DNA of 64,000 bases from JANXMY01 sp964251675 (GCA_964251675.1 CAXUKS010000019.1:8550-72549), one strand, 5' to 3'; counted from the stretch's first letter, positions 42,925 through 52,138 are shown. Program-made: numbers and translations. The notes: a model not told the origin generated them from the letters alone.

Positions 42925-44592
42925 ATGGCAACCGAAGTTCTCAGAGAGGGGCGACGCCCCCGCATTCCCGAAGACAAACCTGACCCGCAGCCAGCCGCCA
43001 GCACGCAGTCCAGCCCCATGTCTGTCAATGTCGTCACCGACGAGGTGTTCAAGCGACGCTGGTGGATTTTGCTGGGGCTGATTATGGCCGCCGCGCTGGA
43101 AATTTTGGACACCACCGTGGTCAATGTCGCCCTGCCGCAGATGTCAGGCAATCTGGGTGCGACGACCGACGAGATCGCGTGGGTGTCCACGGGCTATATC
43201 CTGTCCAATGTCATTGTGCTGCCGATGACCGCGTGGCTGTCGGGCCGGTTCGGGCGCAAACGCTACCTGATGGCCTCCATTCTGATTTTCAACATTGCGC
43301 GGTTTATGTGCGGCCTGTCGGGGAGCCTCGGGGAGATTATTTTCTGGCGGCTGGTGCAGGGCGCAGGCGGCGCGGCTTTGATTTCCACGGCGCAGTCCAC
43401 CATTGTGGAGATTTTCCCGCGCTCGCAGATTGCTACCGTGCAGTCTATCTTTGGGCTGGGGCTGATTGTGACCCCGACGCTGGGGCCGGTGCTGGGCGGT
43501 TATATCACGGACAACTATTCGTGGCGCATGATCTTCTTTCTCCATATTCCGCTCGCTATCGCGTCGCTCGGCATGGTCGGCGCGTTTCTGCAGGACTCGG
43601 TGCATCAGAAAAAGGTCAAGACAGTGGACGTGCTGGGGATCGGCCTGCTGGCGGCGGGGATGGGGTCTTTGCAGTACGTTCTGGAAGAAGGCGAGCGGTA
43701 CGACTGGTTTCAGGACCCGTGGATTTCCCGGCTGGCGGTCATTGCGGTGATTTCGCTGGGCACGTTTATCTGGTGGGAGCTGACGCCGCGCAACAAAGCG
43801 CCCATTCTGGACCTGCGGGTGCTGCGGGACCGGAGCCTGTCGGCATCGGTCATTCTGGGCCTGGTGCTCGGCTTCGGCCTGTATGGCGGCGTCTTCATTT
43901 ACCCGCTATTCGTGCAGGGAATCTTGGGCTTCACGCCCACCGAGACGGGGATGGCCCTGCTGCCGGGCGGCTTGATGACGGCGCTGTCGGTGATTATTAT
44001 CGGGCGGCTCCTGCAGCGCGGCTTTGACCCGCGTGTGTCGATCATTGTGGGGATGTTCATTTATATCTTCTCCATGTGGCTGCTGGGGCATCTGACCACG
44101 CAAAGCGGGGAGGCGGACACGCAGCTTGGCCTGATGGTGCGCGGCTTCGGCCTCGGCCTGGTCTTCATCCCGATCACCACGGTGGCGTTCGCCGGGCTTC
44201 GGGGCGCGGACATCGCGCAGGGGGCGGCGCTGTACAGCCTGATGCGTCAGCTTGGCGGCTCGTTCGGCATCGCGGTTCTAAACACGTATATCGTCAAGAT
44301 GACCGCCTACCACCGGGCCAATCTGGTCTCAGATTTGTATGCGGGCGACTCGACCCTGCAAAGCCGCCTGACTGGCACGGCCCACGCGCTGATGAGCAGC
44401 GGCTACGGCCCCGCCGAGGCACAGGCCGCCGCCCTGCATTTGATCGACCGGACGGTGCAGGCACAGGCGGCGACGATGGCCTACAACAATGCGTTTATCC
44501 TGCTCGGCATCAGCTTCCTGGCCGCCCTGCCCGCCGCGCTGCTGCTGAAGCGGGCTAAAAAGGGCAAAGCCGCGCCTGCGGAGGCGCATTAG
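42925..44592 (+). CDS. DHA2 (EmrB/QacA) family MFS exporter
   Basis: 555 residues, 14-helix drug:proton antiporter: LDTTVVNVALPQMSGNLGAT, AWVSTGYILSNVIVLPMTAWLSGRFGRKR, GYITDNYSWRMIFFLHIPLA, GASLR-like LRGADIAQGAALYSLMRQLGGSFGIA. Paralogue of 7651-9285, but behind a MarR rather than a TetR gene, so the two pumps probably answer different signals. Confidence 0.93.
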   Translation: MATEVLREGRRPRIPEDKPDPQPAASTQSSPMSVNVVTDEVFKRRWWILLGLIMAAALEILDTTVVNVALPQMSGNLGATTDEIAWVSTGYILSNVIVLPMTAWLSGRFGRKRYLMASILIFNIARFMCGLSGSLGEIIFWRLVQGAGGAALISTAQSTIVEIFPRSQIATVQSIFGLGLIVTPTLGPVLGGYITDNYSWRMIFFLHIPLAIASLGMVGAFLQDSVHQKKVKTVDVLGIGLLAAGMGSLQYVLEEGERYDWFQDPWISRLAVIAVISLGTFIWWELTPRNKAPILDLRVLRDRSLSASVILGLVLGFGLYGGVFIYPLFVQGILGFTPTETGMALLPGGLMTALSVIIIGRLLQRGFDPRVSIIVGMFIYIFSMWLLGHLTTQSGEADTQLGLMVRGFGLGLVFIPITTVAFAGLRGADIAQGAALYSLMRQLGGSFGIAVLNTYIVKMTAYHRANLVSDLYAGDSTLQSRLTGTAHALMSSGYGPAEAQAAALHLIDRTVQAQAATMAYNNAFILLGISFLAALPAALLLKRAKKGKAAPAEAH

Positions 44593-44594
44593 GA

Positions 44595-44713
44595 ACCTCC
44601 CCCGGCCCCTCCTCCAGAGGGGGGAGAGAAGTTAGGGAAGATGAGCGCAGCAAGCAGCGCCTCTACTCTTAACTTCTGGCTCCCTCTCTGGAGGAGAGGG
44701 CCGGGGGAGAGGT
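44595..44713. repeat. Intergenic inverted repeat, family E
   Basis: CCTCCCCCGGCCCCTCCTCCAG at left and CTGGAGGAGAGGGCCGGGGG at right bracket the gap between convergent genes. Confidence 0.7.
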
Positions 44714-44716
44714 CTC

Positions 44717-47383
44717 CTACTTCTTTTCTGCCGCCTGCACCAGATCACGCAGAGGCTCGAGGCTGTCGGTGAACCTCTCCTCCTGGAAGTCCAGCACGTA
44801 GCCGTCCCACGCGGCTTTCGCCTTTGGCGAAGCAGGCGGCGGCAGGGCAGCCTGCAGGTCGCGGGCCAGCGCGTCAGGGTTGGCGGGGTCGCGGACTGGC
44901 ACGACAACGAGTGCTGATTTGCCCTGTTTAGCAGCCACGGCCCAAATTTCCTCGGCGGACGGGTAATAGTTGCCCTTGAACAGCGTCCGCAGAGGCAGCG
45001 GCATCTGGCGCGGGTCGTCCCAGGACGCCAGCCAGTCCGGCGATTGATCGGTACGCCGCATCAGGATTGGCTTGTTTGCCGACAGAGGCACCGCCTGCCG
45101 CATCTGCGTCAGCAGGAACGCATTGGCTCCGAGCCGGGCGTCGTCCCAGTGCCCCCGCAGCGTGTCGTCCACCGCCGAATCGTCAAACGTCGGCAGGCTG
45201 AGATCAGTGGCGGAGTATTTTTGCTGCGTGATGTCTACCGGGTCGGCCTGAAACGCCCGCAGGAACGCCAGCCGCATCGCCGGGGTGTAGCCGAGGTCGT
45301 CGCCGCGCACAGCGTCTTCCCAGACAAAGCCTGCCAATCCCGAACGCGAGGCCAGATTTCGCACCATCTCTGCCAGCTCCTTCTGCACCTTTGCCGAAAC
45401 GGGGCTGGCCAACACCGGCGGCGGCACGTAGGCAATGGGCCGCCCTGCCGCGTCATAATCCTCGTCGTGTCTTCGGGCGTGATCGGCCATATCTCCTGCC
45501 CGGCTGTTTTCGCCCAGAATATCCAGGTCCCAGCTGTCTTTGGGCGGGGTGTTTCCCCAGGGAAGCAGGCTCAGGTCGGCATACACCGCAATGCCTGTGC
45601 CCTGCGTTTTTGCCAGCGCCTCGGTTAAGATGTCCGTGCCTTTGTCTGTGAGATGGGACTTGCCCGCCGAGAACACATCCAGCCACAGCTCATTGAGACC
45701 AATCTTCTGCATGGCGGCGACCAGCACATCCACAGCGGCGGGGGTCGTGGGGTGTCCGAGAATGGCCCGCCGGGCGCGGGAACGCAGCAGGGGCAGCAGC
45801 GGCGGCGCGGGCGGGCGCGGGTCCGGGGGAGCTGTTCCCTGCGCCGCCTCCTGCGCTTTGCGCTGAGCGCGAGCCGCTTCTGAAGCCGCAACACCCGGCC
45901 AGTAAAGGAGCGAGAGCGGGACATTGGTATTGCCGTCCACCGGTCCCTGCACGGTGGGAATGAGAAGCTGCACGGCATAGTCTGGCCCCAAAGTGACGGC
46001 TCCAGTGGGGTCTGGCTCCTGCGGCGGGTCGTCGTCGTTGGTCCTGGCAGGTTTCGTCGCTTGGAAATCATTGTAAGCATCAGCGATCTGTCGTACCCGG
46101 CCTTGCTGTGCTTGTGTCAGTTTAGCGTAAGGGTAGTTGTCATTTTGATCGGGAACACCGGGCATAGTCACATCATCTTTTAATTCCACCATTTGCTGCG
46201 GCGCAATCGCTAGCGGGTCTCCAGAGGTCGGCAGCGAGCGTGCGGATGTCAGACGGTTTTTCAGCAAAGCCACGCCCGCCTGCTCATTCAGCTTCATTTT
46301 GGCATCGAACGCGCCATCCTGCCAGTTTTGCAGCCGCTTTCGGCGTGTGCCCACGCCTTCGAGGTCGTCGGTCAGCACAAAAGCCGGCCCGACCTGCCGG
46401 TATGTTCCGGCCACAGCGAGGGCCAGCGCCGTCAGTGCATCCGTTGCCGGGACTTCGGGCGTGGGGCCGATGACAGTCAGCAAACGCGACGCATAATGCG
46501 GATCGGCGTACAGCTCGGTGTGCGTTTTGGCCGCAATCCGCGCCACCAACTCGCCCATCGTCTTTGCCCCAGTGAGCGTCACCCTCTGCTGAAACCTGGC
46601 ATCACCCAGCGGCAGATCGCTTGATTTGGCCGTGTTGGGGACCATCGCCCGGAGGAGGACGCTGTTTTGAGTCGCCGGGAGATCGCGCTGCGGACGCCAA
46701 GTGTGCAAGCGAGTCAGGTCCGCAGGAGGTCCTGAGAAGAAGATAGGTTTTCCTTTTTTGTCGTGGACGTAAATGTGCGTGGTCTGCCGTATCCGCACGC
46801 GCACGCTGTCTATCTGGTCCGACACATTGCGCTTATCCGTGCGCTGCTCGTCCGGCAGTTTTGTTTGGGCCGGGTCCTGCGAGGCAACCCAAAGCACATT
46901 GCCAGGAAACAGGCTGTGAAACAGCAGCTTTTGCGTGTCATCCGTCAGGTCCGTGAGTCCTATCCCACTCTCCGAAGTGAGCAGTTTCCACTGGGCGTCG
47001 TCCAGACTTGACGCCAGCATCTTGAAGCCTGTAAACGACCCAATATCCGCCGCCAGGTCGGGCGGGGCGGGGTCCGGGTTGAGCACCACCCGCGAGGACG
47101 GAGCGATGACCGTCACACGGCCAAAGTCCTGGGTGATGTCGCCGAAGGTGTTTGCCAGCCCGGTGACAGTGGCATCGACGGGCGGGGGCAGTGTCCCGGT
47201 GGGTAAGGTGACTTTGTCCGCGCCGACCGCCAGGACAATGCCTTTGACGGGCGGCGGCAGGGTGGCAAGGGCGCGGGCGAGTGTCAGCGGTGGCGGGCCT
47301 TTGGGGGCCTGTGCCCCGGCGTGCCCAGTGCTGCCGAGCAGCAGGAGCGGCCAGAGAAGCGTGTGGCGGCGGGTGTGTCGCAT
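44717..47383 (-). CDS. Large secreted protein, STN-like plus glycosidase-like region (paralogue 2)
   Basis: About 888 residues from ATG 47383; TACAAT (47390-47395) ends 6 nt upstream. Same order as 24938-27523: signal peptide (LLWPLLLLGSTGHAGAQ), N-terminal region, STN-like block (TLTGAKTMGELVARIAAKTHTELYADPHYASRLLTVIG...VAGTYRQVGPAFVLTDD), Pro-rich linker (PDPRPPAPPLLPLL) and C-terminal glycosidase-like region (IGLNELWLDVFSAGKSH, GLAGFVWEDAVRGDDLGY). Function unknown. Confidence 0.7.
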   Translation of the reverse strand: MRHTRRHTLLWPLLLLGSTGHAGAQAPKGPPPLTLARALATLPPPVKGIVLAVGADKVTLPTGTLPPPVDATVTGLANTFGDITQDFGRVTVIAPSSRVVLNPDPAPPDLAADIGSFTGFKMLASSLDDAQWKLLTSESGIGLTDLTDDTQKLLFHSLFPGNVLWVASQDPAQTKLPDEQRTDKRNVSDQIDSVRVRIRQTTHIYVHDKKGKPIFFSGPPADLTRLHTWRPQRDLPATQNSVLLRAMVPNTAKSSDLPLGDARFQQRVTLTGAKTMGELVARIAAKTHTELYADPHYASRLLTVIGPTPEVPATDALTALALAVAGTYRQVGPAFVLTDDLEGVGTRRKRLQNWQDGAFDAKMKLNEQAGVALLKNRLTSARSLPTSGDPLAIAPQQMVELKDDVTMPGVPDQNDNYPYAKLTQAQQGRVRQIADAYNDFQATKPARTNDDDPPQEPDPTGAVTLGPDYAVQLLIPTVQGPVDGNTNVPLSLLYWPGVAASEAARAQRKAQEAAQGTAPPDPRPPAPPLLPLLRSRARRAILGHPTTPAAVDVLVAAMQKIGLNELWLDVFSAGKSHLTDKGTDILTEALAKTQGTGIAVYADLSLLPWGNTPPKDSWDLDILGENSRAGDMADHARRHDEDYDAAGRPIAYVPPPVLASPVSAKVQKELAEMVRNLASRSGLAGFVWEDAVRGDDLGYTPAMRLAFLRAFQADPVDITQQKYSATDLSLPTFDDSAVDDTLRGHWDDARLGANAFLLTQMRQAVPLSANKPILMRRTDQSPDWLASWDDPRQMPLPLRTLFKGNYYPSAEEIWAVAAKQGKSALVVVPVRDPANPDALARDLQAALPPPASPKAKAAWDGYVLDFQEERFTDSLEPLRDLVQAAEKK

Positions 47384-47451
47384 ACATAGATTGTATCGCA
47401 TATTTGACAAAAACGGATGGTGGGGGCAAAAGGGTTCGCAGAGATTTTTGG

Positions 47452-47545
47452 AACCTCACCCCCCGCCTTCTCCTTTGGAAAGGAGAGGGAGCCGGACGGG
47501 CTTGTCCCTCACTTTCTGGCTCCCCCAGAATTGGGGGCGGGGGGC
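47452..47545. repeat. C-rich palindromic spacer, family E
   Basis: CTTCTCCTTTGGAAAGGAGAG and CTCCCCCAGAATTGGGGGCGG form local hairpins just before the manC-type promoter. Confidence 0.5.
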
Positions 47546-47552
47546 CTCCTGA

Positions 47553-47581
47553 TTGACACCCGCCCGCCGATTTGGTACACT
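47553..47581 (+). promoter_or_regulatory. Promoter of the mannose-1-phosphate guanylyltransferase gene
   Basis: TTGACA (47553-47558), 17-bp spacer, TGG-TACACT (47576-47581, extended -10). The expected transcription start is near 47588, about 33 nt before GTG 47621. Confidence 0.8.
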
Positions 47582-47620
47582 GATTGGGTTATTATTTCAA
47601 ACCCGAAGCGAGAACTCTCT

Positions 47621-48721
47621 GTGCCCAATCAACCTAACATCGCTGTTGTCATTCCCGCCGGAGGCGGCGGGACGCGCCTGTGGCCGCGCTCCCGGCAGGA
47701 AACCCCCAAACAGTTTCTAGACATCGTTTCCGAGCGCACCATGCTTCAGGAAACCACCGACCGCGTGCGCGGCCTCGTCCCGCCCGAGCGGCTGTATGTC
47801 ATCACCAATGCCCGGCACGCCGGGGCGGTCCGCACGCAGCTCGAAGGCGTTCCCGCGCAGAACATCGTCGGGGAGCCGGTCGGACGCGATTCGGCCCCCG
47901 CGATTGGCCTGATGGCCGCGCTGCTGGAAAAGACGCTGGGGCCAGACGCGGTCATGGCGACCCTGCCTGCCGACCATGTCATCCCCAGCGACGCCCACTT
48001 TCGGGCCATTTTGCAGTCCGCCGCCGCAGTCGCCGCCGAGGGCTGGCTGGTGACTCTGGGCATCCCGCCCACCGGGCCAGACACGGGCTTTGGCTACATT
48101 CAGAGCGGCGAGACTTTGCGGGAGACCACCGAGGCGGGCGTGCCGGTGTATACCGTCCAGCAGTTTAAAGAGAAGCCCGCCCGCGAAGTCGCCGAGCAGT
48201 ATCTGGCCGACGGCGGGTACTACTGGAACGCCGGGATGTTTATCGCGTCGGTCGGCACGCTCCGCACGCTCTACCAGACGTACCTGCCGCAGATGGAAGC
48301 GACATTTGCGCGGCTGACGGACGCCTACGGCACGGAGGCTTTCGAGGGGCTGATGGAGGAGATTTTCCCGACGCTGGATAAAATCTCGGTGGATTACGGC
48401 ATCGCGGAAAAAGCGGACAAAGTGGCCGTCATCCCGGCGGACATCGGCTGGAACGATGTCGGCTCGTGGCAGCGGCTGGCCGAAGTGCTGGCGCGGGAAG
48501 GCCACGAGATCGAAAACACAGTCATCGGCCATCACGTCGGCGTGGACACGACGGGGTCCCTGATTTACAGCCCGAAGCGCCTGATTGCCACGATTGGCCT
48601 GGACGACCTCATTGTGATTGACACGCCCGACGCAACGCTTATCTGCCCGAAATCGCGCTCTGAGGACGTCAAAAAAATCGTGGATGCGCTGAAAGCGCAA
48701 GGACGTCACGATTTGCTGTGA
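47621..48721 (+). CDS. Mannose-1-phosphate guanylyltransferase
   Basis: About 366 residues from GTG 47621; the frame runs back to 47417, but the promoter at 47553-47581 rules that out. Nucleotidyltransferase motif IPAGGGGTRLWPRSRQETPKQFL near the N-terminus, LPADHVIP, PTGPDTGFGYIQ, VQQFKEKP, YYWNAGMFI and DIGWNDVGSW are diagnostic. Makes GDP-mannose from mannose-1-phosphate and GTP for glycans; the phosphomannose isomerase domain of bifunctional forms is absent. Confidence 0.94.
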   Translation: MPNQPNIAVVIPAGGGGTRLWPRSRQETPKQFLDIVSERTMLQETTDRVRGLVPPERLYVITNARHAGAVRTQLEGVPAQNIVGEPVGRDSAPAIGLMAALLEKTLGPDAVMATLPADHVIPSDAHFRAILQSAAAVAAEGWLVTLGIPPTGPDTGFGYIQSGETLRETTEAGVPVYTVQQFKEKPAREVAEQYLADGGYYWNAGMFIASVGTLRTLYQTYLPQMEATFARLTDAYGTEAFEGLMEEIFPTLDKISVDYGIAEKADKVAVIPADIGWNDVGSWQRLAEVLAREGHEIENTVIGHHVGVDTTGSLIYSPKRLIATIGLDDLIVIDTPDATLICPKSRSEDVKKIVDALKAQGRHDLL

Positions 48722-48767
48722 CTTTCGTGTTTTTCTCTAAAAAAGCACTAAAAAATACGCTGAACAC

Positions 48768-48797
48768 TTGCAAAACAGGTGTTCGGCGTGCTATACT
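48768..48797 (+). promoter_or_regulatory. tRNA-Lys promoter
   Basis: TTGCAA (48768-48773), 18-bp spacer, TGC-TATACT (48792-48797), 37 bp upstream of the tRNA. Confidence 0.65.
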
Positions 48798-48833
48798 TAT
48801 TGCTGTCGCCCGCCTCGCGGGGCGCAGCCGCGT

Positions 48834-48905
48834 GGGTTGGTAGCTCAATGGTAGAGCATCTTACTTTTAATGAGGTGGTTCCGGGTTCGAGTCCCGGCCG
48901 GCCCA
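48834..48905 (+). tRNA. tRNA-Lys (anticodon TTT)
   Basis: The 7-bp acceptor stem GGGTTGG/CCGGCCC (two G-T pairs) encloses D-stem GCTC/GAGC, anticodon loop CTTTTAA with TTT at positions 34-36, 5-nt variable loop, and T-arm CCGGG-TTCGAGT-CCCGG. Discriminator base A. CCA is not encoded. Confidence 0.95.
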
Positions 48906-48949
48906 CATCCTCTTTTTCGATTTCCCCCATTTTCGCTGCCTGTCTGAGA

Positions 48950-48971
48950 GCCACGGATTAAAATCCGTGGC
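48950..48971. repeat. Family C palindrome
   Basis: GCCACGGATT-AA-AATCCGTGGC, a perfect palindrome between the tRNA and the TGTCACA array. Confidence 0.75.
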
Positions 48972-48990
48972 AACTTTCTTTCCTCCGCTC

Positions 48991-49041
48991 TGTCACAAGT
49001 CTGTCACATCTTCTGTCACAGCCTGTGACACAACTGTGACA
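48991..49041. promoter_or_regulatory. Phased TGTCACA/TGTGACA array
   Basis: Heptamers TGTCACA at 48991, 49002 and 49014, then the inverse TGTGACA at 49024 and 49035: five exact copies spaced 11, 12, 10 and 11 bp, i.e. on one helix face. The centre (49014-49030) is a perfect dyad. About 100 bp upstream of the DUF1223 gene. Confidence 0.6.
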
Positions 49042-49144
49042 CAAGCCCCGACCCCACACGTTAGCAGGGAACTTCTCCTCCTGCCCCACTGTAAAGACGG
49101 GCAGAAACATGGCCCCGCATGGGCACACCCTGGAGAAGCACCCC

Positions 49145-49909
49145 ATGAAACTTAATACACTGACATTTGCCGTGCCGACACTCGCCGCCGCGCTGGCGGT
49201 GGGGGCACTGCTGCTCCCGGCGACGCCCGCGCACGCCGATGGGCCGGTGGTGGTGGAGCTGTTCACCTCGGAAGGCTGCTCGTCGTGCCCGCCTGCCGAT
49301 GCCCTGCTGTCGCGCTATGCCCGTGCGGCGTCGCTGGCAGGTATCCCGGTGATTGCGCTCGGCGAACACGTGGACTACTGGGACGGCGCAAGCTGGCGCG
49401 ACCCGTTTTCGCAGCACACGTTCAGCAAGCGGCAGGAGATTTACGCGAATGCCCTGAACGCACGGGCGGGGACGCCGCAGGTGGTGGTGGACGACCATGA
49501 AATCCATGACGGCGGCAGCGCCTCCGAGGACCGCGACGCCGTGACGCAGGCAGCCCGTGCGCCGAAGGCCACCGTCGGGCTGACCGCCTCGGGACAGACG
49601 CTCTCCGTCTCGGTCAGTCACATCCCCGCAACAGCAGGGCGCGGCACGGTGGACGTTCTGCTGGCCGTGACCGAAGACGGGTTAAGCTCAGAGGTGCGGG
49701 GCGGGGAAAACCGGGGGCGGCGGCTGGACCACGGCGCGGTCGTGCGCCGCCTCAGCCTGCTGGGAACCGTGACAGGGGGCGTGTTCACCGCCGCGCCGAC
49801 CGTCTCTTTGGACCGGTCGTGGCAGCGCGGGCATCTGCACGCGGTTGTTTTCGTGCAGGCGCGGGAATCGCACCGCATTATCGGCGCGGCGCAGGTGGGA
49901 CTGGGGTAA
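49145..49909 (+). CDS. Secreted DUF1223 protein
   Basis: 254 residues from ATG 49145 after GGAGAAG; the frame opens at 49109 but lacks a site. Signal peptide ending PAHADG, then VVELFTSEGCSSCPPADALLSRYA, the thioredoxin-like CxxC of DUF1223, HVDYWDGASWRDPFS and a C-terminal SLDRSW...HAVVFVQ. The function of the family is unknown; a redox role is inferred from the Cys pair. Possibly regulated by the upstream heptamer array. Confidence 0.88.
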   Translation: MKLNTLTFAVPTLAAALAVGALLLPATPAHADGPVVVELFTSEGCSSCPPADALLSRYARAASLAGIPVIALGEHVDYWDGASWRDPFSQHTFSKRQEIYANALNARAGTPQVVVDDHEIHDGGSASEDRDAVTQAARAPKATVGLTASGQTLSVSVSHIPATAGRGTVDVLLAVTEDGLSSEVRGGENRGRRLDHGAVVRRLSLLGTVTGGVFTAAPTVSLDRSWQRGHLHAVVFVQARESHRIIGAAQVGLG

Positions 49910-49940
49910 GATTGCTGGCCCAAGATGGGGGCGGGCGGGG

Positions 49941-49969
49941 TTGACACACCGCCCGCGCTTCTCTATAAT
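49941..49969 (+). promoter_or_regulatory. Consensus promoter of the GH5 gene
   Basis: TTGACA (49941-49946), 17 bp, TATAAT (49964-49969): a perfect consensus. ATG 49976 begins 6 nt after the -10, so the first transcribed base is about the A of the start codon. Confidence 0.85.
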
Positions 49970-49975
49970 GGGCTT

Positions 49976-51178
49976 ATGCACTTTCCCGTTACCGGCCTGC
50001 TGGCCGGGCTGGCCCTCCTCACTCTGCCGCTGACGGCGGCGGCTGCCCCACCCTCCCGGCTGCACGCGCAGGGCACACAGATCGTGGGCGGCGCCGGAAA
50101 AGCCGTCGTCCTGCGCGGTGTCAACCTCGGCGGCTGGCTGGTCGAAGAACCCTGGATGATGCCTTTTCAGACGAAGCCCCCGGACGGCTCGGCCCTGCCC
50201 CCGCTGAAAGACCACGCTTCCCTCGGCACGATTTTAGAAAAACGCTTCGGCGTGGCGGGCGCGGCACGGGTACAGGCGGCGTTTCGGGACGCCTGGCTCA
50301 GCGAGTCGGACTTTGACCGGATGCAGAAGGCCGGGCTGAACTGTGTCCGCCTGCCGTTTCTGGCCGGGCAGATCGCGGAGCCTGCGACGCTGTCAAAAAT
50401 TGATCAGGCCGTGGCGTGGGCGAGTGCGCGGGGGATGTATGTCATCTTAGATATGCACGGCGCTCCCGGCAGTCAGAGCGATCAGGGGCACACGGGGAAA
50501 GAGGGCCGCAATGAGTTCTTTAAAGATCCGGCGAATGTCGCCCGCGCCGAAGCGATCTGGACACGAATCGCCCGCCGCTATCGGGATAACCCTGCCGTAG
50601 CAGGCTACGACCTGCTGAACGAGCCGACGGGGACGCCCAACTCGGACACGCTGTATGTGGTAATGGACCGCCTGTACCGGGCGGTCCGCGCCGCCGACCC
50701 GACCCATCTGGTCTTTATCGAAGACGGCTACACGGGCGTCCAATGGATGCCTTTCCCCGGCCCCTGCGGGTGGACCAATGTGGTGTTCAGCACGCACTAT
50801 TACCGCTTCACGGCGAAATCCGACGACGACCAGCGCAAAGAGTTCACGGATTATCTGGCTTCCGCCGTCAAAGAGCGCGACCGGCGCAAGGTGCCGTTTT
50901 ATGTGGGGGAGTTCGGCTTTGAGCCGCACGGCAACGCCGCCGGGGAGGCAGAGGCGGTCAGGCAGATGGACGCCGGGGGCGTCTCGTGGGCGGCCTGGAC
51001 ATACAAAGTAATCTTCGGTGGGGGCAGTCTGACGCTGTGGAGCCTGATGGGCAACACCCGGCCAGTCGAGAAGCTGGACCCGTATCGGGATTCGGAGGCA
51101 GAACTGATCCGCAAAAGCGCGGGGGTGCGTTCGGAAAATCTGGCCCAGAATGACGCCGTCGCGGCGGCGTTCCGGTGA
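49976..51178 (+). CDS. Secreted glycoside hydrolase family 5 (cellulase/exoglucanase-like)
   Basis: 400 residues. Signal peptide (LLAGLALLTLPLTAAAAP), LRGVNLGGWLVEEPWM typical of GH5 exo-1,3-glucanase-like enzymes, LDMHGAPGSQ, acid/base Glu216 in DLLNEP, HYYRF, and nucleophile Glu312 in FYVGEFG. Hydrolyses beta-glucans outside the cell. The promoter places the transcription start at or next to ATG, so there is no room for a ribosome site. Confidence 0.93.
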   Translation: MHFPVTGLLAGLALLTLPLTAAAAPPSRLHAQGTQIVGGAGKAVVLRGVNLGGWLVEEPWMMPFQTKPPDGSALPPLKDHASLGTILEKRFGVAGAARVQAAFRDAWLSESDFDRMQKAGLNCVRLPFLAGQIAEPATLSKIDQAVAWASARGMYVILDMHGAPGSQSDQGHTGKEGRNEFFKDPANVARAEAIWTRIARRYRDNPAVAGYDLLNEPTGTPNSDTLYVVMDRLYRAVRAADPTHLVFIEDGYTGVQWMPFPGPCGWTNVVFSTHYYRFTAKSDDDQRKEFTDYLASAVKERDRRKVPFYVGEFGFEPHGNAAGEAEAVRQMDAGGVSWAAWTYKVIFGGGSLTLWSLMGNTRPVEKLDPYRDSEAELIRKSAGVRSENLAQNDAVAAAFR

Positions 51179-51483
51179 AAGCCCCCCCCCGCTACCAACA
51201 ACAAGGAAGCCAAAGGGGCAGGGCTTGCCCCTGCCCTTCTTTTTTGCCCGGCCCTTCTCCTGTTGCCACAAGCAGCCGTGGGAGTGAAATCCTCGGCTAT
51301 GCGGCCTTCGGCCAAGTCTCCGCCTTCGCGGAGAAAGATTAGGACACGTTCTGTTCTTTGTCCACGCAGGTGGACACTCGGCGCCTGCGCCTCACAGCCG
51401 AGGACTTCTACTCCCACGGCCTCTGCGGAGTATGGCAAGAAGCACAGGGCGCAAAGAAGCACAGGGCGCAAAGAAAAGAAGCC
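51179..51483. repeat. Gene-free stretch with inverted and tandem repeats
   Basis: AGCCGTGGGAGTGAAATCC at 51274 pairs with a segment near 51400-51422 ending TACTCCCACGGC, and a 17-bp unit (AAGAAGCACAGGGCGCA) is repeated twice at 51437-51470. No gene seen. Confidence 0.65.
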
Positions 51484-52059
51484 TCAGTCGGTCATCTCTT
51501 TGTCCACCTGCTCGCGGGCGGCGTCCACAATTTCGGAGGCTTCGTCCAGCTTTTCTTCCAGCGCGTCCAGCACCGCCCCGGCATCGGTGGCTTCGGACAT
51601 GGCCGTCGCTTCCAGGTCCACCCGGTCGCGGACCGAGGGAAGGTCGCGGCGCAGCTCTTCCACCAGGCCAATCAGCTTGGCGATCTTCTGCTCGGCCAGC
51701 AGGTTCACCTGCAAGTCAAGCTGTGCCCGCCGCTCGGCCAGCCGCGCCTGCCGGTTCTGGGTAATCAAAATGAGGATTGCCAGCAGCAGTCCGCCCAGGG
51801 TCAGCACCCATTCCAGGTAAGCGAAGGGTGGCGGGTCGAAAGCAGCCAGCCCGAGGCGGCGGGGGAAGACATTGATGACGACCCAGACGGCGACAAGGGC
51901 CAATATCAGGTTCAGAAACAGCGGACGGCCCAGATTAGCCGTGACGGTTTCAATCGTCCGCTGATGCAGGCCGATGCCGCTTTCGCCGCGCTCCTGCAGG
52001 GAAGCGACGGTATCAATATGCTGAGAGATATGGCTGGGCAGTTCGCTGTCAGAGGTCAC
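51484..52059 (-). CDS. DUF1003 membrane protein
   Basis: 191 residues, GTG start. IETVTANLGRPLFLNLILALVAVWVVINV and PPPFAYLEWVLTLGGLLLAILILITQNRQA are the two helices of DUF1003, followed by a long charged C-terminal coiled region (ALEEKLDEASEIVDAAREQVDKE). Role unknown. Confidence 0.88.
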   Translation of the reverse strand: MTSDSELPSHISQHIDTVASLQERGESGIGLHQRTIETVTANLGRPLFLNLILALVAVWVVINVFPRRLGLAAFDPPPFAYLEWVLTLGGLLLAILILITQNRQARLAERRAQLDLQVNLLAEQKIAKLIGLVEELRRDLPSVRDRVDLEATAMSEATDAGAVLDALEEKLDEASEIVDAAREQVDKEMTD

Positions 52060-52114
52060 GGGGTTTGCTCACTTTAGGGGCTGTGCGGCAAGGGTCAGTC
52101 ATTCAGCGCACAGG

Positions 52115-52138
52115 AGCCACGGAGTGAAATCCGTGGCT
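52115..52138. repeat. Family C palindrome
   Basis: AGCCACGGA-GTGAAA-TCCGTGGCT, followed by further palindromic pieces (GTCCCTGCGGGAC; TGTCCCGCAGGGACA) up to about 52260. Confidence 0.7.

Noticed and set aside
48991..49041. TGTCACA array as replication iterons
   Set aside because: No replication gene, DnaA boxes or AT-rich unwinding region nearby; a regulatory role is simpler.
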